A program made the position numbers and the translations under genes. The notes under the pieces were generated by a model that was not told where the DNA came from, did no database searches, and was given only the letters and a program-made list of their open reading frames with translations. A stretch of DNA of 49,168 bases from Deltaproteobacteria bacterium (GTDB lineage: Bacteria > Desulfobacterota > Syntrophia > Syntrophales > JAFGHS01): positions 1 through 49,168 of the forward strand of contig JAFGHS010000024.1 in the NCBI GenBank assembly GCA_016930075.1. Reading direction: 5' to 3'. This document shows positions 6,234 through 13,726 of the stretch, piece after piece. The number at the start of each line of letters is the position of its first letter. Position 1 is the stretch's first letter.

Positions 6234-7543
6234 TAGACACCCAAAAGATAAGGGAATATTTCCCGGCGATACAAGCGGGCCGGGTTGTTACCAATAATGC
6301 GGCAAGCACTCAGGCGCCTGTTCAGCTGCTGGATTTGCTGGAGAAGCTTGTTGTCCAATATGACAATGTTCATCGGGGCCAATCGCGCTCTTCGCTGTTA
6401 ACTACCACAGAGTTTGAATCCTCTTATGACACTATCGCGCAGTTTGTCGGCGCTGCTTCGCGGAATAATATTATTTTATACAGAAACGCTACCGAGGCGA
6501 TTAATTCGGTCATGTATTCTTTGATGACTGAATTTAAAGACGGCGATAACGTGGTGACAACTTTTATGGAACATAACTCAAATTATGTTCCATGGTACGG
6601 ATTATGCGAAGAAATATTACCGAAATTCGGCATTAGGGTAGAATGTAGAATCGCCAAATTTGATAAAGAAACCGGCGCCCTTGATCTAAATCATCTAAAT
6701 TCCTTAGTGGACCGGAGAACAAAAATAGTGTGCTGTGCCGGTGCGTCAAATTTTCTGGGGACTATAAATCCAATCAAAAAAATAAAGGAAATCGCCGATT
6801 CAAGCGGCTATCTACATCCGAACGGAGACAAAAGATCTTACCTCTTGATTGACGGTGCTCAACTTGTTCCCAATGCTTATGTTAATGTAAGTGAATTGGG
6901 TGTGGATTTTTTTGCCTGGTCTTTTCATAAAATGCTCGCGCCTTTTGGCGTAGGAGCGTTATATGCAAGAGAAGATTTACTCTTAAAGATGAGGCCGTTT
7001 CTTTATGGAGGCGACATGATTGCCGAAGGAATGGTGAGCCGGGGAAAGGTGGATTATAATTCACTCCCTTGGAAGTTTACGGCTGGGACCCCTAATATTT
7101 TAGGAACGATTCTTTCCGCCCAGTCTTTAAGATTATTAATGGATTTTTCTTTAAATCCGGGAACCCAGAATTACTTTATGGCTGATAAAGAATTGGCAAC
7201 GCCGGATATTAAAAAGGCGATGGATAATATAGAATTTCATGAAAAAACGCTGATTGGAGAAGCGTTAAATATATTAGGCGATATGCCATCCTTAAATATT
7301 TTTGGTCCAAAGAATCCGGAGAGTAGGACCTCTCTGGTTGCTTTTACGCATAAAGATAACAGTCCATTTAAAATTGCCGAGGAATTAAGCAAATTGGGGG
7401 TAGAATCAAGAGCCGGTTGTCATTGCGCAACTTTGGCACATCATTATTATGAGTTAAATCCTCCGGCAAGCTGCCGATTGAGTTTTTACGTATATAACGA
7501 CATTGAAGATGTGAGAAAAGCGTGTTTTGCCATAAACCCATAA
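6230..7543 (+). CDS. SufS-like PLP-dependent cysteine desulfurase / class V aminotransferase
   Basis: The 437-residue protein has all class V landmarks: VTNNAASTQAP at the N-terminus, MEHNSNYVPW, the PLP-phenol Asp and Gln in IDGAQ (208-211), the Schiff-base Lys234 in WSFHK, and a C-terminal SRAGCHCA. In that last motif Cys399 aligns with the SufS/CsdA persulfide Cys. Cys397 replaces a His of the standard RxGHHC motif, giving an unusual Cys-His-Cys. An insertion (YLHPNGDKRSY) lies before the PLP Asp. Codon use is visibly more AT-rich than in the genes to the right, which fits recent acquisition. It overlaps the Cys-rich gene by 4 nt. No scaffold or other suf/isc genes are near, so a special sulfur-transfer role is more likely than general Fe-S assembly. 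Confidence 0.8.
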   Translation: MIDTQKIREYFPAIQAGRVVTNNAASTQAPVQLLDLLEKLVVQYDNVHRGQSRSSLLTTTEFESSYDTIAQFVGAASRNNIILYRNATEAINSVMYSLMTEFKDGDNVVTTFMEHNSNYVPWYGLCEEILPKFGIRVECRIAKFDKETGALDLNHLNSLVDRRTKIVCCAGASNFLGTINPIKKIKEIADSSGYLHPNGDKRSYLLIDGAQLVPNAYVNVSELGVDFFAWSFHKMLAPFGVGALYAREDLLLKMRPFLYGGDMIAEGMVSRGKVDYNSLPWKFTAGTPNILGTILSAQSLRLLMDFSLNPGTQNYFMADKELATPDIKKAMDNIEFHEKTLIGEALNILGDMPSLNIFGPKNPESRTSLVAFTHKDNSPFKIAEELSKLGVESRAGCHCATLAHHYYELNPPASCRLSFYVYNDIEDVRKACFAINP

Positions 7544-7701
7544 TTGGGACTGTGATAAAATTGTGATAGAAAGGAGCGAAAATCAGAGGAATAGATAGAA
7601 GCCCTTAGAATGAATAGAAATCAGTTTTATTGTAATATCAGTTGGTTACGGAAAACCAGACACAATATCAAGGGGTTAAATTTAACCGTTTTTGCTGTTT
7701 C

Positions 7702-7752
7702 ATCGGACTGAAAATCCGAGTGTCGGCAGTTCAATTCTGCCCTGACCCACCA
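7702..7752 (+). pseudogene. 3' fragment of tRNA-Phe(GAA), likely att site of an integrated element
   Basis: The fragment holds a complete anticodon arm (CGGA-CTGAAAA-TCCG, anticodon GAA), the variable region, a perfect T arm (GGCAG-TTCAATT-CTGCC), the 3' acceptor strand CTGACCC, a discriminator A and an encoded CCA (7750-7752). The 5' acceptor strand GGGTCAG and the D arm are absent upstream, so it is not a functional tRNA. Such 3' halves are the displaced target left by tRNA-specific integrases. The orientation puts the inserted element to the left (1-7701), with the intact tRNA-Phe expected beyond the left edge. The 158 bp before it (7544-7701) are AT-rich and without a gene. No integrase is in the window. 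Confidence 0.8.
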
Positions 7753-7759
7753 TATCATC

Positions 7760-7803
7760 AAAGGGGTTGCGAGTCTTAAAATCGGCTTGTAACCCCTTTT
7801 TTT
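7760..7803 (+). terminator. Rho-independent terminator after the tRNA fragment
   Basis: A 9-bp stem, AAAGGGGTT (7760-7768) with AACCCCTTT (7791-7799), is followed by a T run to 7803. It sits 7 nt after the tRNA CCA end and was probably the native terminator of the tRNA gene. It also insulates the island from the convergent gcv operon. Confidence 0.75.
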
Positions 7804-7884
7804 CAACAGGCTGTCCCCAGTTTTGTATTCATGCGATGACCTCCTGTAATTTTTTGAGATAAGCCGTGGATGTTTGACGCTGCC

Positions 7885-7968
7885 TGTCATTGCGAGGCGC
7901 GAAGAGCCGCGGCAATCTTTTGCATGATCGGATGCTTATGATATTGCTTTGCTTCACTCGCAATGACA
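7885..7968. repeat. Short palindromic dispersed repeat
   Basis: An 84-bp element with perfect 12-bp inverted ends, TGTCATTGCGAG (7885-7896) and CTCGCAATGACA (7957-7968). Elements with these ends occur widely as non-coding dispersed repeats in bacterial genomes. It lies 28 bp beyond the stop of gcvPA and could act as a transcript-end hairpin. It is distinct from the GAGACCTTTGAA family. Confidence 0.65.
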
Positions 7969-7996
7969 AAAGAGGCGTTTCTTCAAAGGTCTCGGC

Positions 7997-9325
7997 CTAT
8001 GAACCGGCGGCGGCAATGACCTTGTCAATATCATCTTTGGAAAGCATTTCCGTGGCGCAGAAGAGCAGGCAATTTTTAAGATCGGGATAATCGTTGCCGA
8101 TGTCATAGCCGCCGATGATTCCTAAAGCCTGCATCTTTTTATTGAAGCCTTGCGGATCGGGGCAGGCCATGACGAACTCGTTGAATGTGGGGCCGGAAAA
8201 TGCAGCCTGCCATCCTGCCATCCTGCCGAGTTGATCTTTCAGGTAGTGGGCCTTCCGGATGTTGAGTTCGGCGAGCTTTTTCAGATTTTTGCCGAGGCTT
8301 GCCAGATAGACGGCCGCCGCAAGGGCGCAAAGGGCCTCATTGGTGCAGATATTTGACGTCGCCTTCTCCCGGCGGATATGCTGTTCGCGGGTTTGCAGCG
8401 TGAGAACGAAGCCCCGGTTTCCGTCCTCATCGAGTGTTGCGCCGACCAGTCTGCCGGGGATCTTGCGGAGAAATTTTTCGGAGGCCGCAAAGATGCCGAG
8501 GTAAGGGCCGCCGTAATTGACGGGGTTGCCGAAACTTTGTCCCTCGCCGACTACAAAATCGGCGCCCGCCTCTCCCGCCGGCTTCAGGATGCCCAGCGAC
8601 GTCGCTTCCGTAAAGCAAGCGATCAGAAATCCCCCGTTTTCATGGATAATGGGGGCAATGGCGGCAATGTCCTCGATAATTCCAAAAAAATTCGGGCTTT
8701 GAACGATCACGGCGGCCGTATTTTTGTCTGTGGCGGCCGCAAGCGCCGTCCGATCCAGTTGTCCCGATCGATCGTAAGGAACGGCGACCACATCATAGCT
8801 GTTGGCCCAGGCATAGGTCTGTAAGACTTGGCGGTATTGGGGGTGAACGGATGCGCCCACCACGATTTTTGTCCTGTTTAGTGTTTTGGCGGAAAGCACG
8901 GCCGCCTCGGCCATAGCCGTTGCGCCGTCATACATGGATGCATTGGCAACCTGGGCGCCGGTGAGGGAGGCGATCATGCTTTGATATTCATATATCGCCT
9001 GGAGAATGCCCTGGCTGATCTCCGCCTGGTAGGGCGTATAGGCCGTATAAAATTCAGACCGGGATGTGACATGCTTTACCACAGACGGAATATAGTGGTG
9101 ATAGGCCCCGGCGCCCATGAGCGTTATGGAGGCCATCGCATTCAACGCGCCGACATCCTTCATCGTGCGGATAATTTCCTGCTCCGATTGCGGCTTCGGT
9201 AAATCGAGGAGCCTCTTCAAAAGGAATTTGTCCGGAATATCGCAAAACAATTCCTGAAGATCATCCACGCCGATGACCTTCATCATCTGTTTCCGATCAT
9301 CTTCGGTGTGAGGAACATAATCCAT
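7997..9325 (-). CDS. gcvPA: Glycine dehydrogenase (decarboxylating) subunit 1, P-protein alpha
   Basis: The 442-residue product is the alpha subunit of two-subunit-type P-protein. It shows MDYVPHTEDDRKQMM, SITLMGAGAYHHYIPS, the EFYTAYTPYQAEISQGILQAIYEYQS block and ASMYDGATAMAEA, all diagnostic. The start was set at the ATG at 9325, which has AAAGGA upstream. P-protein decarboxylates glycine and passes the aminomethyl group to lipoyl-GcvH. The alpha subunit lacks the PLP lysine, which is on GcvPB. No gcvPB follows: the operon ends here at a repeat and the island border. The partner must be encoded elsewhere, or the system is incomplete. A MITE-like repeat separates this gene from gcvH. Confidence 0.95.
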   Translation of the reverse strand: MDYVPHTEDDRKQMMKVIGVDDLQELFCDIPDKFLLKRLLDLPKPQSEQEIIRTMKDVGALNAMASITLMGAGAYHHYIPSVVKHVTSRSEFYTAYTPYQAEISQGILQAIYEYQSMIASLTGAQVANASMYDGATAMAEAAVLSAKTLNRTKIVVGASVHPQYRQVLQTYAWANSYDVVAVPYDRSGQLDRTALAAATDKNTAAVIVQSPNFFGIIEDIAAIAPIIHENGGFLIACFTEATSLGILKPAGEAGADFVVGEGQSFGNPVNYGGPYLGIFAASEKFLRKIPGRLVGATLDEDGNRGFVLTLQTREQHIRREKATSNICTNEALCALAAAVYLASLGKNLKKLAELNIRKAHYLKDQLGRMAGWQAAFSGPTFNEFVMACPDPQGFNKKMQALGIIGGYDIGNDYPDLKNCLLFCATEMLSKDDIDKVIAAAGS

Positions 9326-9374
9326 CTTTTGAATCCTTTGCAAAAAATCAGGGGCCATGGGCCGGGGGTCAGGG

Positions 9375-9505
9375 GAGACCTTTGAAAAATATCAATTTTC
9401 TGTCATTTCGACCGGAGGGAGAAATCTTACTGATTCGAAATGTTTCAGATTTCTCGTCATCCCGCTTTAATGGGACTCCTCAAAATGACAAAATTCAAAG
9501 GTCTC
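9375..9505 (+). repeat. MITE-like palindromic repeat, copy B (inside the gcv operon)
   Basis: A 131-bp element with 12-bp perfect inverted ends GAGACCTTTGAA (9375-9386) and TTCAAAGGTCTC (9494-9505). The interior matches copies A and C (GTCATTTCGACC, GGGAGAAATCTTA, AGATTTCTCGTC, GGGACTCCTCAAAATGACA). It lies between gcvH and gcvPA, so it is transcribed in the operon mRNA and could fold into a long hairpin affecting expression of gcvPA. Confidence 0.85.
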
Positions 9506-9520
9506 CAAAGATCATGGGGC

Positions 9521-9919
9521 TTAATGGCCGTCGCTTTTCAGGAAATCATCGTAGGCTGCGGCATCCATCAGGGCATTTAATTCAGAAGGGTCTTCCATTT
9601 TTATTTTGACGATCCAGCCCTCTCCGAAGGCATCCTGATTGATCAGCTCCGGTTGATCCTCAAGGGATTTATTGACATCGATAACGGTTCCGCTCACGGG
9701 GGAATAGATGTCCGATACGGATTTAACGGATTCGATGACGGCCAGCGGGTCAAACTGGCTCACTTTCCGGCCGATTTCCGGCAGCTCCACAAAGACGATG
9801 TCCGTCAGCTGATCCTGGGCGTAATCGGAAATGCCCATAGTAATCGTACCGTCTTGATTATCCAGTGCCCATTCATGCTGTTTCGAGTATTTTCTGTCTG
9901 TTTGATTTGGTTTATACAT
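9521..9919 (-). CDS. gcvH: Glycine cleavage system H protein
   Basis: A 132-residue lipoyl carrier. The lipoylation motif ESVKSVSDIYSPVSG is intact, with Lys66 as the lipoyl site. KYSKQHEWA near the start, GISDYAQDQLTDIVFVELPEIG and the NQDAFGEGWIVKIK close are standard. It shuttles the aminomethyl group between P-protein and T-protein. It starts 13 nt after the gcvT stop and has a GGGAG ribosome site. Confidence 0.96.
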   Translation of the reverse strand: MYKPNQTDRKYSKQHEWALDNQDGTITMGISDYAQDQLTDIVFVELPEIGRKVSQFDPLAVIESVKSVSDIYSPVSGTVIDVNKSLEDQPELINQDAFGEGWIVKIKMEDPSELNALMDAAAYDDFLKSDGH

Positions 9920-9932
9920 AATCGCTCCCGTT

Positions 9933-11027
9933 TTATTTTTTTCTTTTGTAAAAAGGCAGTGTTGTTACCTTTGCTCTGAATTTGCCGCCGCGAATTTCAA
10001 TTTGAATTTCCGTGCCGTCGGGGGTGCATTCGATGGGAATGGCGGCCATGCCGATAGCCTTCCCGAAGGTGGGGGAATAAGTGCCCGATGTGACCGCACC
10101 GACTTCCCTGTCGTCTTTCCATATCTTGTAACCTGCCCGTGCAATGCCCCTTTCGAGCATTTCAAATCCGGCGAGACTTCTCGTGATGCCCGCCTCCTTC
10201 TGTTTGCGGAGCGCATCGCAGCCGATAAAATCCTTATTCAGGTCCACGAGCCGCCCATAGACGACTTCAAAAGGAGTCACCGTTTCGTCCATTTCATGGC
10301 CGTAGAGCATCATGCCCGCTTCGAGGCGCAGGGTGTCCCGCGCACCGAGGCCGACGGGCTTTATGCCCTCAGGCGCGCCGGTTTTCAGGATCAGGTCCCA
10401 CAGGTCGCCCATTCTGTCCGCAGAGGCATATATTTCAAAACCGTCCTCGCCGGTGTAGCCGCTCCGCGATACGATGACCGGTGTATTGAGGATGACGGTG
10501 CGCACGGCATAATAAAAACGCAGGGCATTCAAGTCATCCGGGAGCAGGCGTTGCAGTATATCCTGGGCCTTTGGGCCCTGAAGATCGATTTTCCCGGTAA
10601 TATCGCTTATGTCGGTTATTTGGACATCATCAAATCCCAGTTCGTTTTTCTTGACGCGGAGCCATTCAACGTCTTTTTCCCGCGTCCCGGCGTTCGTCAC
10701 CACCATGTAATATCCGTCGTCAAGCTTGTAAACCGTCAGGTCGTCAATGATGCCGCCCTGCTCATTGGTCATAACGCACAGCTTGATCTGTCCGTTTGCC
10801 TGCCCTTCAAGATTCCGGCTCATGATGCGCTGCAGGAAGTCGAAGGCGCGCTTCCCCATCACCTCCATCTCGCCCATATGGCATATATCGAAAAGCCCGG
10901 CCCCATGACGCGTTGCGAGATGTTCTTCGATAACATTTGTGTACTGCACCGGCATATTCCAGCCGCCGAAGTCGGTAAATTTGGCGCCGAGCGCCGCATG
11001 GCGTTCATATAAAGGGGTTTGCTTCAC
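9933..11027 (-). CDS. gcvT: Aminomethyltransferase, glycine cleavage T protein
   Basis: The 364-residue protein has the GcvT folate-binding fold. PLYERHAALGAKFTDFGGWNMPVQY and GAGLFDICHMGEMEV open the protein. SGYTGEDGFEIY and the conserved DTLRLEAGMMLYGHEMDE follow, and the C-terminal EVGAVTSGTYSPTFGKAIGMA barrel closes it. It transfers the methylene to tetrahydrofolate and releases ammonia. The start codon is GTG (11025-11027), with AAGGAAA upstream. It begins 15 nt after the zinc-ribbon gene, which therefore heads the operon. Confidence 0.96.
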   Translation of the reverse strand: MKQTPLYERHAALGAKFTDFGGWNMPVQYTNVIEEHLATRHGAGLFDICHMGEMEVMGKRAFDFLQRIMSRNLEGQANGQIKLCVMTNEQGGIIDDLTVYKLDDGYYMVVTNAGTREKDVEWLRVKKNELGFDDVQITDISDITGKIDLQGPKAQDILQRLLPDDLNALRFYYAVRTVILNTPVIVSRSGYTGEDGFEIYASADRMGDLWDLILKTGAPEGIKPVGLGARDTLRLEAGMMLYGHEMDETVTPFEVVYGRLVDLNKDFIGCDALRKQKEAGITRSLAGFEMLERGIARAGYKIWKDDREVGAVTSGTYSPTFGKAIGMAAIPIECTPDGTEIQIEIRGGKFRAKVTTLPFYKRKK

Positions 11028-11042
11028 CGGCGTTTCCTTCGT

Positions 11043-11375
11043 TTACAGGTAGCCTTTTAATCGGGCAATGAGAGAAATCAAAAGCAGCATGAGAACGACA
11101 ACCAGCCAGAGCTGTTTTTTCTCAAACGTGCGGGAACCGATCACAAGGTTCCCGCAGTTACGGCACACGGTTAACCTTGAATGAACGGGCTCGCCGCATT
11201 TCGGACATAATACGGCGTTCCGGTTTGCCGTGGTTTTTTTCTCGACGTTGCTTTTTAATTGTTCCCGTACATCGTATAGCCACTGGCAGTCGCTTTCCGG
11301 ACACTTGCCCGTCACCGGCATGTCATCCGTCCAGATAAAACTCTTTTTGCACTGCGGGCATTCAATCTTCATCAT
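11043..11375 (-). CDS. Zinc-ribbon membrane protein heading the gcv operon
   Basis: A 110-residue protein with two zinc-binding parts, an N-terminal CPQC...CPESDC and a central CPKCGEP...CRNCGN ribbon. A single C-terminal transmembrane helix (LWLVVVLMLLLISLIARL) would leave the ribbons in the cytoplasm. The start was set at the first of two ATG codons (11375), with GGGGAATG upstream; the longer in-frame start has no ribosome site. Function is unknown. It precedes gcvT by 15 nt, so it is probably co-transcribed. A 7-bp hairpin (ATCCACT/AGTGGAT, 11403-11423) lies in its leader. No glycine riboswitch is visible upstream. Confidence 0.7.
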   Translation of the reverse strand: MMKIECPQCKKSFIWTDDMPVTGKCPESDCQWLYDVREQLKSNVEKKTTANRNAVLCPKCGEPVHSRLTVCRNCGNLVIGSRTFEKKQLWLVVVLMLLLISLIARLKGYL

Positions 11376-11541
11376 GATAAAACATTCCCCACGAAACGGT
11401 GTATCCACTCATTAACAGTGGATCATCCATGATACGGACATTTTTATTTTTCCCGGTATTTTAATCGACTGGCAACAACAATGCCTTCGTGCCTTTGAAT
11501 GACTACTACAAGTCTTATGAGAATTCAAGACGTAAAAGAAA

Positions 11542-11570
11542 TTGACTTTGTTTTCCAAATCTTCTAATTC
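11542..11570 (+). promoter_or_regulatory. Candidate promoter for the Cys-rich/hpt genes
   Basis: TTGACT (11542-11547) and TAATTC (11565-11570) are spaced by 17 bp, 43 bp before the ATG at 11613. The -35 is good and the -10 weak. Confidence 0.35.
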
Positions 11571-11612
11571 TTTCCGCTCAACAAATGAATGCGATTTTAT
11601 GAATGGTGACCC

Positions 11613-12428
11613 ATGGCGGACGAACAGTTCATTCATCTTTGTCAACCCGATGCGTCAAAATCCTGCGGCGCCTGTTGCGGACTTTATAATTACGTCAACA
11701 GCTCAAAAGATGCGCTTACTGAAAGGCTGAGCCGGCGGACGGAGCTATTTCATCTGACCGTAAAAGGACCCGGCGATCTGGCGGCTTTTTCAGCAATGAT
11801 AAACAGGACGGAAGACGCCGCAAAGAGGTATGAGGTCATCTACTGCTGCGAATACATCGGCTTTATCGATCCGGAAAGAAAAAAAGTGGGGTGCCTCCTC
11901 CACCCCCTTCAGAACGGCGGCGTTGATCTTCGGGATGTTTCATTTTATGGCCGGGAGCTCTGCGACGGCCACTTTTGCCCCAGCTACCATTATATTTCCC
12001 CTGAGGAAAAACGCGCCCTGATCCATATCATCGACGATTGGTATCTGTACGGTCTGTGCGTCACCGACATCGACCTGGTGAAAGAATATTTCCGCCTGAT
12101 AAGCGACGGCGTCCATGAAATGCCCCGGGCAAGACGATTTGAAAACGGCATCCTCCGGGATATTGCCCTTGGTTTTTTTTCATTCAAGACCTCATGGCCT
12201 TTTCGCAGTGCCGATGCCAATCGCCTCGGCAAGTACTATTTCGACGGATCTCAATATATGATCAGCCACATCGATTATGAAGCCCTGGGCTGTGAACGGT
12301 CCCGTTTCGACAAGATCTTTGTCAGTCTGTCTTCCGACTTCAGGAGTAAGGGCGAAGTAGAAAGAGGGGAAAACATGATTGACGAAAAGATCGATGCGTT
12401 TATCGGCGCGTATCATACATTAACCTGA
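11613..12428 (+). CDS. Cys-rich YkgJ-like hypothetical protein
   Basis: A 271-residue protein whose N-terminus reads HLCQPDASKSCGACCGLYN (C-x7-C-x2-CC). Further pairs occur at VIYCCEYIG, GCLLHP and LCDGHFC. This order resembles the Cys-cluster (YkgJ/UPF0153-type) metal-chelating family, in which the cysteines hold Zn or an Fe-S cluster. The remainder is helical with no membrane segment. No enzymatic function can be assigned. It is the first gene of a pair with hpt, 36 nt downstream. Confidence 0.6.
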   Translation: MADEQFIHLCQPDASKSCGACCGLYNYVNSSKDALTERLSRRTELFHLTVKGPGDLAAFSAMINRTEDAAKRYEVIYCCEYIGFIDPERKKVGCLLHPLQNGGVDLRDVSFYGRELCDGHFCPSYHYISPEEKRALIHIIDDWYLYGLCVTDIDLVKEYFRLISDGVHEMPRARRFENGILRDIALGFFSFKTSWPFRSADANRLGKYYFDGSQYMISHIDYEALGCERSRFDKIFVSLSSDFRSKGEVERGENMIDEKIDAFIGAYHTLT

Positions 12429-12464
12429 TATGGCTTGACAGGCCGTCGCGAGGGGGGGTATGGG

Positions 12465-12989
12465 ATGGACATCATGACAAGAAAAATGCTTTACTCAAAA
12501 GAGGAAATTGATCAGAGGGTCAGGGAGCTTGCCGACCGGATTTCCCGCGACTATGAGGGGCGGGAAATTCTTGTGGTCGGCATCCTCAAAGGCGCTTTTG
12601 TTTTTCTTGCGGACCTGATCCGCTGCATCAGCGTTCCCTGCGAAGTGGATTTTACAAGGCTGGCCAGTTATGGCGCCGGAACGGTCAGCTCCGGAAATAT
12701 CGTCATAACGAAAAATATCGAATGCTCCATCAAAGGAAGGGATGTTTTGATCGTGGAAGACATTATCGATACGGGCTTGACCTTGAGCTATCTGGTGGAG
12801 CGTTTAAAAGAAGAAGAGCCCCGCTCTGTCAGGGTTTGCGCTTTTATTGATAAGATAAAGCGGCGGGAAATCCCCTTTGTCGCCGATTATGTGGGTTTCA
12901 CGATGGATGACGGCTTTGTCGTCGGATATGGTCTTGATGCCGATGAAAAGGGCCGTTCTCTGCCGGATATTTATATCATCGAAGAATAA
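12465..12989 (+). CDS. hpt: Hypoxanthine (guanine) phosphoribosyltransferase
   Basis: A 174-residue type I phosphoribosyltransferase. It has the PRPP-binding loop DVLIVEDIIDTGLTL, the flexible-loop region with LASYGAGTVSSGNI, and the C-terminal DGFVVGYGLDADEKGRSLPDIYII, where the base-binding Asp-Phe/Val and the closing Asp are conserved. It salvages hypoxanthine and guanine to IMP and GMP. The start was set at the ATG at 12465, which follows AGGGGGGG at good spacing; the longer frame would use TTG. It lies 36 nt after the Cys-rich gene. Confidence 0.93.
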   Translation: MDIMTRKMLYSKEEIDQRVRELADRISRDYEGREILVVGILKGAFVFLADLIRCISVPCEVDFTRLASYGAGTVSSGNIVITKNIECSIKGRDVLIVEDIIDTGLTLSYLVERLKEEEPRSVRVCAFIDKIKRREIPFVADYVGFTMDDGFVVGYGLDADEKGRSLPDIYIIEE

Positions 12990-13022
12990 TTCAGGAGGAA
13001 TCGTTTATTCCGTGGAGGCGCC

Positions 13023-13547
13023 ATGATCATTCAATGCGAAAATTGCGGGACGAAATTCAGATTTGATGAAACAGTGGTGGAGGAAGAGGGCGCCTGGCTT
13101 CGGTGCAGCCGGTGCAAGACGGTTTTTTATAAAGATATTCCCATAGGCAGGACGGCGTTTGACGAGCCGGATCAGGACGATCTGTTTGCAGGGGAAGTTC
13201 CCCTTAAAGTCTTGGAAGCCCGCAGAGCCGCCCATGCCGACATTGAACGCGGCGAGTCTTTTAAGGAGTTGCGGACGGGCAGGCTGGATGAGAAAGCCGA
13301 TTACTTTGACGACCTGGAAATGGGGTATGATGGAGCAGGGGATATTGATGAAGCCGATAAAGACGGCATCAGCGGTCAAAGCAGGAAAACGGGAAGACGG
13401 ATTGTCAAGACGGTTTTCTATACCCTGTTTATGGTTTTGCTGCTTGCGATCGTTGCAATCCTGATATTTCCGCCGGCCCGCGAAGCCGCTTTTCTGGGAA
13501 TTTCCGACGCCCAGCAGTTCATCCGTGCTCTTACGGGGGGGAGATAA
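13023..13547 (+). CDS. MJ0042-type zinc-ribbon membrane protein, frameshifted C-terminus
   Basis: The 174-residue product begins with the MJ0042 zinc finger (IQCENCGTKFRFDE...RCSRCKTVF; CxxC and CxxC). An acidic disordered linker and one transmembrane helix (TVFYTLFMVLLLAIVAILIF, about residues 132-151) follow. In this family the helix is normally followed by a periplasmic DUF3426 domain. Here the frame stops right after a run of seven G (13535-13541). With six G the frame would continue into typical DUF3426 sequence (see 13543-13689). The gene is therefore frameshifted, phase-variable or affected by a sequencing error. Function of the family is unknown. Confidence 0.7.
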   Translation: MIIQCENCGTKFRFDETVVEEEGAWLRCSRCKTVFYKDIPIGRTAFDEPDQDDLFAGEVPLKVLEARRAAHADIERGESFKELRTGRLDEKADYFDDLEMGYDGAGDIDEADKDGISGQSRKTGRRIVKTVFYTLFMVLLLAIVAILIFPPAREAAFLGISDAQQFIRALTGGR

Positions 13548-13689
13548 TGCCTCCAACCGGTTCAACCTGTCGCAGATGGGGCTGGAAAACATAAAACAGC
13601 GCTATATCAGGAATCTGCCTGCCGGAAATACCCGGAGTGGAGCGGCTTCTGCCGCAGACAGGGCGGAAAGCTTTTCACAAGCTCGTTGA
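13543..13689 (+). pseudogene. Out-of-frame start of the DUF3426-like domain
   Basis: In the frame reached by losing one G from the G7 tract, the reading is DNASNRFNLSQMGLENIKQRYIRNLPAGNT (written here in outline: Phe-Asn-Leu, then NIKQRYIRNLPAG), the usual entry of DUF3426 after the membrane helix. The homology then decays into an Ala/Ser-rich stretch ending at TGA 13687-13689, and the expected beta-sandwich is missing. The domain is therefore both frameshifted and truncated before the convergent flavodoxin gene. Confidence 0.45.
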
Positions 13690-13726
13690 CAAACTGCAGA
13701 CATCGTTGCTGCCGCTCTCAGATAAT

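Noticed and set aside
7640..7752. Complete tRNA-Phe gene
   Set aside because: No GGGTCAG 5' acceptor strand and no D arm at the required distance. Only the 3' part exists.
7627..7890. Minus-strand 87-codon frame across the tRNA fragment
   Set aside because: Part of it is the reverse reading of the tRNA 3' half. It has no ribosome site and no family.
11376..11612. Glycine riboswitch upstream of the gcv operon
   Set aside because: I looked for the paired glycine-aptamer core (GGA...CCGAAGG type) on the minus strand and see only a small 7-bp hairpin.
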